Below the pieces are notes generated by a model, which had not been told where the DNA came from, did not search any database, and saw only the letters and a program-made list of their open reading frames with translations. Positions 1-8,681 of a stretch of DNA of 64,000 nucleotides are shown here, piece after piece. Each line of letters starts with the position of its first letter. Positions within the stretch are counted from its first letter, which is position 1. Origin of the DNA: Streptomyces sp. NRRL WC-3626 (GTDB taxonomy: Bacteria > Actinomycetota > Actinomycetes > Streptomycetales > Streptomycetaceae); contig NZ_JOCA01000007.1 of NCBI RefSeq assembly GCF_000718785.1, forward strand, positions 124,001 to 188,000, in the 5' to 3' direction. The position numbers and the translations under genes were made by a program.

Positions 1-888
1 GTAGACGGAGGCGAAGAAGAACAGCGGGACGAACGCGAGCATCGCGAAGAACAGCACCAGCGCGTCCACCGTGAACGCCCGGTCCCGGAAGACCCGGATG
101 TCGACCAGCGGATGACGGGCGCGCCGTTCGTACCGTACGAACACCACGAGCACGGCGAGTCCGCCCGCCACGCAGATCCAGGTCGCCGCGCTGTCCCAGC
201 CCCAGGACCAGGCCTGCTGGAAGCCCAGCACGCTCAGCCCCATGCCGGCCGCGATCAGTACGGCGCCCCGGACGTCCAGGGACTCCTGGCGTCGCCGGTC
301 CGCGATGTGCGCGAGTGCGGTGAGCACCAGCGCGGCGATCGCGACGGGGACGTTCACCCAGAAGATGGCGCGCCAGGTCCACGCCGTGAGCCAGCCGCCC
401 AGCAGCGGCCCCAGCGCGGTGAGGGCGCCGGACAGCCCGAAGAAGAGGGCCAGGGCCCGGCCGCGCCGCTCGACCGGGAACACGGCGACGACGACGGCCA
501 GGGCGGCGGGGAAGAGCAGGGCCGCTCCGAGTCCCTGGGTCGCTCGGAAGACGATCAGCCAGGTCTGGGCGAAGTCCCCGCGCGGGACGCAGCCGCACAG
601 CACGGACGAGATCACGAAGACCAGCGTTCCGGCGATCACCACACGGCGGGGGCCCAGCAGGTCCGCGAGCCGGCCGCCGAGGGCGAAGAAGGCGGCCAGT
701 GCGAGCAGATAGGCGTTGACCACCCACTGCATGCCCGAGGACGACAGACCCAGCTCGTGGACGATGTCCGGCGCGGCGATGGCGACGATCGTCTGGTCGA
801 TGAACGTCATCGCCACCGCGAACAGCATCGCGGCCAGCGCCAGGGTCTGCCGCGGCGCCGCCTCGCGCCCTGGGGTCCGGTCGCTCAT
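1..888 (-). CDS. MFS drug exporter (DHA2/EmrB-QacA type), C-terminus outside window
   Basis: The first 296 codons of a proton-driven multidrug exporter are present; the reading frame runs off the left edge. The start is the ATG at 888 (MSDRTPG). The visible part holds about eight hydrophobic segments. After TM1 comes the DQTIVA...APDI motif typical of the 14-TM DHA2 family, and between TM2 and TM3 the GGRLADLLGPRR loop (MFS motif A). Family knowledge points to an inner-membrane efflux pump; the substrate cannot be read from sequence. No TetR or MarR regulator is visible next to it; the gene upstream on the same strand is a methyltransferase. Confidence 0.9.
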   Translation of the reverse strand, partial: MSDRTPGREAAPRQTLALAAMLFAVAMTFIDQTIVAIAAPDIVHELGLSSSGMQWVVNAYLLALAAFFALGGRLADLLGPRRVVIAGTLVFVISSVLCGCVPRGDFAQTWLIVFRATQGLGAALLFPAALAVVVAVFPVERRGRALALFFGLSGALTALGPLLGGWLTAWTWRAIFWVNVPVAIAALVLTALAHIADRRRQESLDVRGAVLIAAGMGLSVLGFQQAWSWGWDSAATWICVAGGLAVLVVFVRYERRARHPLVDIRVFRDRAFTVDALVLFFAMLAFVPLFFFASVY

Positions 889-932
889 CCGCCCAGTCTG
901 TGATCCGCCGCGGGGGCCCGCATCCCGGGTTC

Positions 933-951
933 ACGGACGGAGTACGTCCGT
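933..951 (-). terminator. Short hairpin after the methyltransferase gene
   Basis: Inverted repeat ACGGACG-gagta-CGTCCGT, 7-bp stem, lying a few bases beyond the methyltransferase stop codon. There is no U-tract. It could be a weak terminator or a processing hairpin between this gene and the exporter. Confidence 0.4.
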
Positions 952-956
952 ACCGC

Positions 957-1748
957 TCAGGGCAGCCGGGCGACGCCCGCGTAGATGCCGCTGCTCTCGG
1001 GCTCGGGAGCGGGTGTCGTCCGGAACCACTCCGGCGCGGTCACCAGACCGGGCTCGACGAGGTCCAGGCCGCCGAAGAAGCGGGCGACCTCGTCGCGGGT
1101 GCGGAAGCCGAGGCGGATGCCGGCCCGGGCGTACTCGGCGGTGACCTGCGCGGCCAGCTCGGAGTGGAGGTCGGAGGCGGCGTGCGACAGCACCAGGTAG
1201 CTGCCACTCGGCAGCGCGGACCGCAGCTCGCCGACGATGCCGAGCGGGTCCTGGTCCTCGGGGAGGAAGTGCAGCAGGGCGATCAGGGACAGCGCGATCG
1301 GGCGCTCGAAGTCGAGCACACCGCGGGCGTGCCGGATGATCTCGCCGGGGTCGCGCACATCGCCCTGGATGTAGTCCGTGGCGCCTTCCCTGCTGCTGAT
1401 CAGCAGGGCCTCGGCGTGCCGCAGCACGATCGGGTCGTTGTCCGTGTAGACGACCTTCGCGGTGGGGACGACGGCCTGCGCTATCTGGTGCAGGTTCGGC
1501 TCGGTGGGGATGCCCGTGCCGATGTCGAGGAACTGGTCGATGCCCTGTCCGGCCAGCCAGGCGGCCGCCCGCTGCATGAACTGGCGGTTCTGCCGGGCGG
1601 CGTCCCGCGCCTCGGGCGGCAGTTTCTCCCCCACGGCCTCGTCGACCGGGTAGTTGTCCTTGCCGCCGAGGAGCCAGTCGTAGACCCGCGCCGGATGCGC
1701 CTTGCTGGTGTCTATGTGCGGAGGGTCGGTGGGTGTGCCGGTCGGCAT
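957..1748 (-). CDS. SAM-dependent methyltransferase, DUF574/Methyltransf_19 family
   Basis: 263 residues, the usual length for this family, which is expanded in Streptomyces. The family hallmarks are the N-terminal PARVYDWLLGGKDNYPVD segment and the SAM-binding loop FLDIGTGIPTEPNLHQ near residue 77. No substrate is known for most members. The start is the ATG at 1748. Downstream is a small hairpin and then the MFS exporter; upstream is the 3' end of the lacI-type gene with about 100 bp between, so it may be read alone. Confidence 0.9.
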   Translation of the reverse strand: MPTGTPTDPPHIDTSKAHPARVYDWLLGGKDNYPVDEAVGEKLPPEARDAARQNRQFMQRAAAWLAGQGIDQFLDIGTGIPTEPNLHQIAQAVVPTAKVVYTDNDPIVLRHAEALLISSREGATDYIQGDVRDPGEIIRHARGVLDFERPIALSLIALLHFLPEDQDPLGIVGELRSALPSGSYLVLSHAASDLHSELAAQVTAEYARAGIRLGFRTRDEVARFFGGLDLVEPGLVTAPEWFRTTPAPEPESSGIYAGVARLP

Positions 1749-1845
1749 GGCGAAGTCCGTCCCAGAGTGGATCGAGGGTGCCTGACGATCATCAAGTCTG
1801 GCACAGCAACGGGTGTACGGAGGACAGGAGTTCGACCCGGGCGGG

Positions 1846-2922
1846 TCACGGCGGCGGTGCCGTGCTGGCGCGCACCACCAGCCGGGTCGGCACGAGCGTG
1901 GTACCCGGCTCGGGACCGTCCTGGCGCACCTTGCTCAGCACCGCCTGCACACAGAGCCGCCCCACCTCGGCGAAGTCCTGGTGGAGGGTGGTCAGCGGGG
2001 GCAGGAAGGAGGACGCCTCGGGGATGTCGTCGAAGCCGACGACACTGACGTCCTCGGGTACGCGCCGGCCTCGTTCGTGCAGGGCGCGCAACAGGCCCAG
2101 CGCCATCTGGTCGTTGGCGGCGAAGACGGCCGTGCACTCCTGACGGGCGGCGAGTTCGAGGCCGGCCCGGTAGCCGGAGTCCGCGGACCAGTCGCCCCGG
2201 ACGAGCGGCGGCGGCACCCGGCCGGCCTCGGTGAGTGCCGCGCGCCAGGCGTCCGTACGGCGCTGGGCGGCGAACGAGTCCTCGGGGCCGCCGAGATGCC
2301 AGACCGTGCGGTGGCCGAGGCCGAGCAGATGCTCGACGGCGGCGCGGGTGCCGCCCGCCTGGTCGGTGTCGACGACCGTGTAGTGGTCGCCGGCGTCGGA
2401 GTCGACCACCACGACGACCTGGACGTGCGGCGGGAGCTGGATCATCGCCGCGTCCAGGAGGTGGACCTCCATGATGACGATGACGGCGTCGACGGCGAGT
2501 TCCTCGAGCCGGGAGAACGCCCCGCGCACCTCGTCCTGGGTCGGCACGGCCACCGGCAGGAGCGTCACGGCGTAGCCCTCGCGCGCGGCGGAGGTGGCGA
2601 TCGCCTCCAGGGTACGGACGTTGCCGGTGGTGGACAGGGTGAAGATGATGACGCCGATGGTGCGGAACTCGCCGCGTTTGAGGGCGCGGGCGGCGCTGTT
2701 GGGCCGGTAGCCGAGCTCCTTCATCGCGGCCAGCACCTGACGGCGCGTCTCCTCGTTCACACCGGCGTAGCCGTTGGAGACGCGGGAGACGGTCTGGGAG
2801 GAGACGCCCGCCAGGCGGGCCACGTCGGCCATGGAGGCCGTGGTCCGGGCGCCGCCCCGAGTGCGGCGCGCGCCGCCGCCGGGTCCGGGTACGTTCGCGG
2901 GCGTTCTTTCGGCCGTGTCCAC
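1846..2922 (-). CDS. LacI-family transcriptional repressor
   Basis: 358 residues. Residues 31-80 form the LacI helix-turn-helix and hinge (MADVARLAGVSSQTVSRVSN, then YRPNSAARAL). The rest is a periplasmic-binding-protein-like sensor domain. The start is the GTG at 2922; a purine-rich GGAAGG lies about 14 nt upstream. It is divergent from the sugar ABC transporter/GH42/GH30 run, and the gap holds one perfect and one near-perfect TGTTTAC...AAACA palindrome plus a half-site. I infer that it represses that operon and itself and is released by a galactose-containing oligosaccharide. The ligand is inference. Confidence 0.93.
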   Translation of the reverse strand: MDTAERTPANVPGPGGGARRTRGGARTTASMADVARLAGVSSQTVSRVSNGYAGVNEETRRQVLAAMKELGYRPNSAARALKRGEFRTIGVIIFTLSTTGNVRTLEAIATSAAREGYAVTLLPVAVPTQDEVRGAFSRLEELAVDAVIVIMEVHLLDAAMIQLPPHVQVVVVVDSDAGDHYTVVDTDQAGGTRAAVEHLLGLGHRTVWHLGGPEDSFAAQRRTDAWRAALTEAGRVPPPLVRGDWSADSGYRAGLELAARQECTAVFAANDQMALGLLRALHERGRRVPEDVSVVGFDDIPEASSFLPPLTTLHQDFAEVGRLCVQAVLSKVRQDGPEPGTTLVPTRLVVRASTAPPP

Positions 2923-2998
2923 TCGCCGTCAGCACCTTCCTGCCGTTGTCCGCGTCACGGTTTCCCCAGGAAACCCTTGACCGCCCTGAGAGGGCAGT

Positions 2999-3006
2999 GT
3001 AAACAT
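2999..3006. promoter_or_regulatory. Half-site of the LacI-type operator
   Basis: GTAAACAT, identical to one arm of the perfect palindrome 12 bp away and on the lacI side of the divergent region. No matching left arm is present. It could be an auxiliary site for autoregulation. Confidence 0.4.
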
Positions 3007-3017
3007 TCCGCCATCCG

Positions 3018-3033
3018 ATGTTTACGTAAACAT
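3018..3033. promoter_or_regulatory. LacI-type operator, perfect 16-bp palindrome
   Basis: ATGTTTAC|GTAAACAT is a perfect inverted repeat with a central CG, the normal geometry of LacI-family operators. It lies midway between the repressor gene and the permease gene. AT-rich bases stand out in this GC-rich region. Confidence 0.75.
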
Positions 3034-3062
3034 AGCAGCTGGGCAGCGCTTCACGGCCTCCG

Positions 3063-3078
3063 GTGTTTACGCAAACAT
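3063..3078. promoter_or_regulatory. Second LacI-type operator
   Basis: GTGTTTACGCAAACAT differs from the perfect site at 3018 at only two positions and keeps the TGTTT...AAACA arms. The centres of the two sites are 45 bp apart, so cooperative binding or looping is possible. Confidence 0.7.
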
Positions 3079-3154
3079 CATGTGCAGGGGGGGGTGCCGT
3101 CCGGCTCACACGCCGGGCGGCGCCGGTCCGGATCGGTGACGAGCGAGGAACGAC

Positions 3155-4081
3155 ATGACGACGCTGCAACCGCCGGCGGCCACAGGCCCCCGGCAGGCCC
3201 CACCCGCGGCGAGACGGGACCGCCGGTCCTGGACCGGGTGGGGCTTCATCGGTCCGTTCGTGGCCGTGTTCGCCCTGGTCTTCCTGGCGCCGATCGTGTA
3301 CTCGATCTATCTGAGCCTCTTCCGTGACCAGCTCATCGGCGGCACCACGTTCGTCGGGCTCGACAACTACCAGCAGGCGTTCCAGGACGAGCGGTTCTGG
3401 GCGGCCCTCGGCCGGGTCACGCTCTTCCTGTGCGTCCAGGTGCCGATCATGCTCGGCATAGCACTGCTGGCGGCCCTGGCCCTGGACAGCGGCCGGCTCT
3501 ACGGCAAGAGCTTCTTCCGCATCACGATCTTCCTGCCCTACGCCGTTCCCGCCGTGGTCGCCACCCTCATGTGGGGCTTCATGTACGGCACGAAGTACGG
3601 CCTGGTCGGCGACATCAACGGGGCGTTCGGCGTCACACTGCCCGACCCGCTCTCCCCCGACCTGGTGCTTGCCTCCATCGGCAACATCGTCACCTGGGAG
3701 TTCGTCGGCTACAACATGCTGATCTTCTACTCGGCGCTGCGTGTCATCCCGAACTCCCTGTACGAGGCGGCGGAGATCGACGGTGCCGGACAGCTCCGTG
3801 TGATCACCGCGATCAAACTGCCCGCGATCCGGGGCGCGCTGGTCATCGCGACGATCTTCTCCATCATCGGCAGTTTCCAGTTGTTCAACGAGCCGAACAT
3901 CCTTCGCCCGCTCGCACGCAACGCCCTGACCACCGACTACACGCCCAACTTCTATACGTACTCGCTGTCCTTCAACGGCCAGCAGCACAACTACTCCGCG
4001 ACGGTGGCCATCATCATGGGCCTGATCACGATGGTGATCGCCTACGTCGTGCAGCTGCGCGGCATGCGCAAGGGAGCGTGA
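3155..4081 (+). CDS. Sugar ABC transporter permease (MalF type)
   Basis: 308 residues with about six transmembrane segments after a short basic N-terminus. The EAA loop that docks the ATPase reads EAAEIDGAGQLRVITAIKLP near residues 207-226. The start is the ATG at 3155 with GAGGAA just upstream. It is the first gene of the operon facing the LacI repressor and is followed after 4 bp by the MalG-type partner. No ATPase gene lies in the operon; in Streptomyces such CUT1 transporters commonly share the MsiK ATPase encoded elsewhere. Confidence 0.95.
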   Translation: MTTLQPPAATGPRQAPPAARRDRRSWTGWGFIGPFVAVFALVFLAPIVYSIYLSLFRDQLIGGTTFVGLDNYQQAFQDERFWAALGRVTLFLCVQVPIMLGIALLAALALDSGRLYGKSFFRITIFLPYAVPAVVATLMWGFMYGTKYGLVGDINGAFGVTLPDPLSPDLVLASIGNIVTWEFVGYNMLIFYSALRVIPNSLYEAAEIDGAGQLRVITAIKLPAIRGALVIATIFSIIGSFQLFNEPNILRPLARNALTTDYTPNFYTYSLSFNGQQHNYSATVAIIMGLITMVIAYVVQLRGMRKGA

Positions 4082-4085
4082 CCCG

Positions 4086-5027
4086 ATGAGCACCCCTCTC
4101 ACCACAGCCTCCCCGGCCGCTCCCGCCAAGGTCCCCGGCCGCGGCGCGCCGAAGCTGCGCACGACGCGCCGGCGCACCGCCGGCAAGCCCCGGCGCAGCG
4201 TGCTGCTGACCGTGCTGACCTCCCTGATCGTCCTCTACACCGTGGTGCCGCTGGTCTGGCTGGTCATCAACGCCACCAAGACACAGACGGGGCTGGCCGA
4301 CTCGTCCGGGATGTGGTTCGCCGACGACTTCGCGCTGTGGGACAACATCCGGGACACGTTCACGTACCACGACGGCGTGTTCGGGCGCTGGCTGCTGAAC
4401 ACCCTGCTGTACGTGGTGCTGGGCGCCGGCGGGGCCACCTTCCTGGCGGTCCTCGGCGGTTACGCGCTGGCGAAGTTCGACTTCCCCGGCAAGCGCGGTG
4501 TCTTCGCCACGGTCATCGGCGCGGTGGCCGTCCCCGGTACGGCCCTCGCGGTGCCCACCTTCCTGATGTTCAGCAAGATGGGCCTGACCGACACCCCGTG
4601 GGCGGTGATCATCCCCTCGCTGGTCTCGCCGTTCGGTCTGTACCTGATGTGGGTGTTCGCCACCGAGGCGATCCCCACCGAACTCCTCGAGGCCGCCCGC
4701 ATCGACGGGGCCGGCGAGGCGCGCACCTTCTTCACCGTCGCCCTGCCGCTGCTCGCCCCCGGCATCGTGACCGTGCTGCTGTTCACCACGGTCGCCACCT
4801 GGAACAACTACTTCCTGCCGCTGATCATGCTCAAGGACCCGGACTGGTATCCGCTGACGCTCGGTCTGAGCGCGTGGAACTCCCAGGCCGAGACCATCGG
4901 CGGCGAGGTCATCTTCAACCTGGTGATCACCGGTTCGCTGCTCACCATCCTGCCGCTCATCGTCGCGTTCCTGCTGCTGCAGAAGTACTGGCAGTCGGGT
5001 CTCGCCGCGGGCAGCGTCAAGGAATGA
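4086..5027 (+). CDS. Sugar ABC transporter permease (MalG type)
   Basis: 313 residues with a long basic cytoplasmic N-terminus (about 35 residues) and then six membrane segments. The EAA loop is EAARIDGAGEARTFFTVALP. It starts 4 bp after the MalF-type gene and should form the heterodimeric channel with it. About 90 bp separate it from the binding-protein gene. Confidence 0.95.
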   Translation: MSTPLTTASPAAPAKVPGRGAPKLRTTRRRTAGKPRRSVLLTVLTSLIVLYTVVPLVWLVINATKTQTGLADSSGMWFADDFALWDNIRDTFTYHDGVFGRWLLNTLLYVVLGAGGATFLAVLGGYALAKFDFPGKRGVFATVIGAVAVPGTALAVPTFLMFSKMGLTDTPWAVIIPSLVSPFGLYLMWVFATEAIPTELLEAARIDGAGEARTFFTVALPLLAPGIVTVLLFTTVATWNNYFLPLIMLKDPDWYPLTLGLSAWNSQAETIGGEVIFNLVITGSLLTILPLIVAFLLLQKYWQSGLAAGSVKE

Positions 5028-5116
5028 CCGGGCCGCTGCCGGCCACCCCTCCAGACCCCACACCCCGCACCATCACCCTCACCACGACCCGCCCACGAAG
5101 AAGTGGAAGCACTCAC

Positions 5117-6454
5117 ATGCGCAGAAACACCGGCCGCCTGCTGCGCGGCATCGCCCTGCTCTCCGCGGTGGCCCTGGGCGCCACCGCCTGCGGCGGCTCC
5201 GACGACGACTCCACCGGCGAGGCGGTCTCCGCCTCGGACGTCCAGGCGGCCCTCGAGAAGGGCGGCACGGTGACGGTGTGGTCCTGGGAGCCCACGCTGA
5301 AGTCGGTCGCCGCCGATTTCCAGAAGAAGTACCCGAAGGTCAAGATCAACCTCGTCAGCGAGCGGTCGGGCGACAAGCACTACACCGCGCTGTCGAACGC
5401 GATGTCGGCCGAGAAGGGCGTCCCGGACGTCGCGCAGATCGAGTACTTCGCGGTGAACCAGTACGCCCTCGGCAAGGGTCTGACCGACCTGGCCTCCTTC
5501 GGCGCCGACAAGCTGGCCGACAAGTACACGCCCGGCCCGTGGAACGCCGTGACGCAGGACAAGGCGGTCTACGGCCTGCCGATGGACTCCGGCCCGATGG
5601 CGATGTTCTACAACAAGCGGATCTTCGACAAGTACGACATCGCCGTCCCCGCCACCTGGGACGAGTACGTCGACGCCGCGCGCAAGCTGCACAAGGCCGA
5701 CCCCAAGGTCTACATCGCCAACGACGCGGGCGACGCCGGCTTCACCACCAGCATGCTGTGGCAGGCCGGTTCGCGTCCCTACAAGGTCGACGGCACCAAT
5801 GTGAAGATCGACTTCAGTGACGCGAAGGCCAAGCAGTACACGGACACCTGGCAGAAGCTGATCGACGAGAAGCTTGTCGCCCCGGTCAACGGCTGGACCG
5901 ACGAGTGGTACAAGGGCCTCGGCGACGGCACCATCGCCACCCTGACCACCGGTGCCTGGATGCCCGCCAACTTCGTCAGCGGCGTGCCGAACGCGGCCGG
6001 CGACTGGCGCGCGGCCCCCATGCCGGTCTGGGCCAAGGGCGACAAGAGCAGCGCGGAGAACGGCGGCAGCTCGCTGACCCTGCCCGCGCTGGGCAAGAAC
6101 AAGGAACTCGCCTACGCCTTCGTGGAGTACGCCAACTCCGGTGAGGGCGTCGGTACCCGCGTCGGGGAGGGCGCCTTCCCGGCCACCAAGGCGGAACTGC
6201 AGTCCGCCGACTTCCAGAGCACCAAGTTCGAGTACCTCGGCGGCCAGGAGGCGAACAAGATCTTCGCCGAGTCCGCCGCCAACGTCGCCAGCGACTGGTC
6301 GTACCTGCCGTTCCAGCAGTACGCCAACTCGATCTTCAACGACACGGTCGGCAAGGCCTATGTCTCGGGCACCACGCTCGCGGACGGTCTGAAGACCTGG
6401 CAGGACGCCTCGGTGAAGTACGCCGAGGAGCAGGGCTTCACCGTCGAGAAGTAA
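5117..6454 (+). CDS. Sugar-binding lipoprotein of the ABC transporter
   Basis: 445 residues, extracytoplasmic solute-binding protein family 1. The N-terminus MRRNTGRLLRG...GATACGG is a lipoprotein signal peptide with the lipobox cysteine at about residue 29. The mature protein begins with a WSWEPTLKSVAADF segment usual for oligosaccharide binders. The ATG at 5117 was chosen because the signal peptide begins there and GTGGAAG precedes it. By context it binds galacto-oligosaccharides that GH42 then splits; that is inference. A strong hairpin follows the stop codon. Confidence 0.93.
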   Translation: MRRNTGRLLRGIALLSAVALGATACGGSDDDSTGEAVSASDVQAALEKGGTVTVWSWEPTLKSVAADFQKKYPKVKINLVSERSGDKHYTALSNAMSAEKGVPDVAQIEYFAVNQYALGKGLTDLASFGADKLADKYTPGPWNAVTQDKAVYGLPMDSGPMAMFYNKRIFDKYDIAVPATWDEYVDAARKLHKADPKVYIANDAGDAGFTTSMLWQAGSRPYKVDGTNVKIDFSDAKAKQYTDTWQKLIDEKLVAPVNGWTDEWYKGLGDGTIATLTTGAWMPANFVSGVPNAAGDWRAAPMPVWAKGDKSSAENGGSSLTLPALGKNKELAYAFVEYANSGEGVGTRVGEGAFPATKAELQSADFQSTKFEYLGGQEANKIFAESAANVASDWSYLPFQQYANSIFNDTVGKAYVSGTTLADGLKTWQDASVKYAEEQGFTVEK

Positions 6455-6461
6455 CACCCGT

Positions 6462-6489
6462 CGGGCGGCGCGGACCCCCGCGCCGCCCG
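6462..6489 (+). terminator. Strong hairpin between binding-protein and GH42 genes
   Basis: Perfect 12-bp stem CGGGCGGCGCGG/CCGCGCCGCCCG with an ACCC loop, no U-tract. It ends 12 bp before the GH42 Shine-Dalgarno. It could be a partial terminator or a 3' stabiliser that keeps binding-protein mRNA more abundant than downstream mRNA. Confidence 0.6.
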
Positions 6490-6513
6490 GTGTCCCCACC
6501 CGGAAGGACCGCC

Positions 6514-8556
6514 ATGATCTCCACCCTCCTGTCCCGCGCCGGCGGGGCGGACGGTGACCCCGCCCCCCGTCTCGTCTACGGCGCCGACTACAACCCCGAG
6601 CAGTGGCCCCGCACCGTGTGGGAGGAGGACGTCCGGCTGATGCGCGAGGCCGGCGTGAACCTCGTATCCGTGGGGATCTTCTCCTGGGCGCGGCTGCAAC
6701 CGTCCGAGGACACCTGGGACTTCGCCTGGCTCGACGAGGTGATGGACCTGCTGCACAAGGGTGGCATCGGGGTCGACCTGGCCACCGCCACCGCCTCCCC
6801 GCCGCCCTGGCTGACCACGGCCCACCCGGAGATCCTTCCGGTCACGGCCACCGGCGAGACGCTGTGGCCGGGGGCACGCCAGCACTGGCGTCCCACCTCG
6901 CCCGTCTTCCGCCGCCACGCCCTGCGCCTGGTCCGCGAGCTGGCGACCCGCTACGCCGGGCATCCGGCGCTCGTCGCCTGGCATGTGAACAACGAGCTGG
7001 GCTGCCACAACGTCTACGACTACTCCGACGACGCGGCCCGCGCCTTCCGGGACTGGCTGCGCGCCCGCTACTCCACGGTGGACGCGCTCAACAGCGCCTG
7101 GGGAACGGCGTTCTGGTCGCAGCGGTACAGCGACTGGGAGCAGATCCTGCCGCCCCGGCTGGCCGCCTCGCATCCCAACCCGACGCAGCAGCTGGACTTC
7201 AAGCGGTTCTCCTCGGACGCGCTCAAGGACCATCTGCGCGCGGAGCGGGAGATCCTGCGGGAGCTCACCCCGGACGTCCCCGTCACCACCAACTTCATGG
7301 TGATGGGCAACACCAAGGGCATGAACTACTCCGACTGGGCCGACGAGATCGACTTCGTCTCCAACGACCACTACGTGCACCCCGGCCCGCAGGACCGCGA
7401 CGAGCTGTCCTTCTCCGCCAATCTCACCAGCGGCATCGCCGGCGGGCGGCCCTGGTTCCTGATGGAGCACTCCACCAGCGCCGTCAACTGGCAGCCGGTC
7501 AACGTGGCCAAGCGCCCCGGTGACCTGGCCCGTGACTCGCTGCTGCATGTGGCGCACGGCGCCGACGCGGTCTGCTTCTTCCAGTGGCGGCAGTCTGCGG
7601 CGGGCGCCGAGAAGTACCACTCGGCGATGGTCCCGCACGCCGGTGCGGACAGCGACCTGTTCCGCGCGGTGGCCGAACTCGGGGCCGGCCTGAAGACGCT
7701 CGCCCCGGTCGCCGGGTCCGAGCGGGAGCCCGCCCGGGTCGGCATCGTCTACGACTGGGAGTCGTGGTGGGCGAGCGAGCAGGACTCCCACCCGACCGCG
7801 CTGCTCGACTACCGGCAGGAGGCGCTCGACTGGTACTCGGCGCTGCTCGCGCTCGGTATCCGTGCCGACCTCGTCACCACCCGGGCCGATCTGCACCGCC
7901 ACCAGGTGCTGATCGCCCCCGTGCTGCACATGGTCCCGGCCGACCTGGCGAAGACGCTGACCCGGTACGCCGAACAGGGCGGCCATCTGATCACCACCTA
8001 CTTCTCCGGTGTCGTCGACGAGCACGACCATGTGTGGCTCGGCGGCTATCCGGGCGCGCTGCGGGATCTGCTCGGCATCCGTATCGAGGAGTTCGGTCCG
8101 CTGCTCGCCGGTGACACCGTGGAGCTCGACGACGGCACGACCGGCACCCTGTGGACCGACCGGATCACCGTGACCGGTGCCGGGACCGAGGTCCTGGCCC
8201 GCTACCGCAGCGGCGAGCAGGCGGGCAGGCCCGCCGTCACCCGGCGTGGGACAGGCACGGGTTCCGCCGCGTACGTGTCCACGCGGCTCGGTGTCGAGGG
8301 ACTGACCTCGCTGCTGCCGCGGCTGCTCGAGCGGGCCGGCGTGGAGAGCGAACTGCCCGCCGGGGTACGGGGGCTGATCGAGCCGGTCGTCCGGCGCGGC
8401 GACGGAGGCCGGTTCCTGTTCCTGGTGAACCGGACCGACGACACGGTTCCGGTCCCCGGCATCGAGGGAGAGGTGCTCGTCGGCACCACCGACGCCGAGG
8501 GCGCCCTCACGCTCGGGCCCCGCGCGGTCGCCGTACTGCGGCAGCCGGCCGCCTGA
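6514..8556 (+). CDS. GH42 beta-galactosidase
   Basis: 680 residues, full length for GH42. It has the family opening YGADYNPEQWP, the acid/base glutamate E161 (HVNNELGCHN) and the nucleophile E318 (FLMEHSTS), followed by the trimerisation and C-terminal beta domains. There is no signal peptide, so it acts in the cytoplasm on imported oligosaccharides. The ATG at 6514 is chosen over upstream codons because GGAAGGA lies 6 nt before it. It releases galactose from beta-galactosides and is expected to work on products of the secreted GH30 enzyme encoded next. Confidence 0.95.
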   Translation: MISTLLSRAGGADGDPAPRLVYGADYNPEQWPRTVWEEDVRLMREAGVNLVSVGIFSWARLQPSEDTWDFAWLDEVMDLLHKGGIGVDLATATASPPPWLTTAHPEILPVTATGETLWPGARQHWRPTSPVFRRHALRLVRELATRYAGHPALVAWHVNNELGCHNVYDYSDDAARAFRDWLRARYSTVDALNSAWGTAFWSQRYSDWEQILPPRLAASHPNPTQQLDFKRFSSDALKDHLRAEREILRELTPDVPVTTNFMVMGNTKGMNYSDWADEIDFVSNDHYVHPGPQDRDELSFSANLTSGIAGGRPWFLMEHSTSAVNWQPVNVAKRPGDLARDSLLHVAHGADAVCFFQWRQSAAGAEKYHSAMVPHAGADSDLFRAVAELGAGLKTLAPVAGSEREPARVGIVYDWESWWASEQDSHPTALLDYRQEALDWYSALLALGIRADLVTTRADLHRHQVLIAPVLHMVPADLAKTLTRYAEQGGHLITTYFSGVVDEHDHVWLGGYPGALRDLLGIRIEEFGPLLAGDTVELDDGTTGTLWTDRITVTGAGTEVLARYRSGEQAGRPAVTRRGTGTGSAAYVSTRLGVEGLTSLLPRLLERAGVESELPAGVRGLIEPVVRRGDGGRFLFLVNRTDDTVPVPGIEGEVLVGTTDAEGALTLGPRAVAVLRQPAA

Positions 8557-8570
8557 CACACCCCACCACT

Positions 8571-8601
8571 CCCCCGGAACGGCACATGCCCGTTCCGGGG
8601 G
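8571..8601 (+). terminator. Hairpin after the GH42 gene
   Basis: Perfect 12-bp stem CCCCCGGAACGG/CCGTTCCGGGGG with a 7-nt loop, starting 15 bp after the GH42 stop. It probably limits readthrough into the GH30 gene. Confidence 0.65.
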
Positions 8602-8681
8602 CCGTCCCCTCCCGCCGGTCTCCGGTGCGGCGGGAGGGTCCACCGAAGCGCGACCACACCTCAATGTCGGGAGCACTGACG

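Noticed and set aside
1712..4186. 824-residue minus-strand open frame
   Set aside because: It crosses the LacI operators and runs antisense to the permease; composition is Arg/Pro-rich shadow of real genes.
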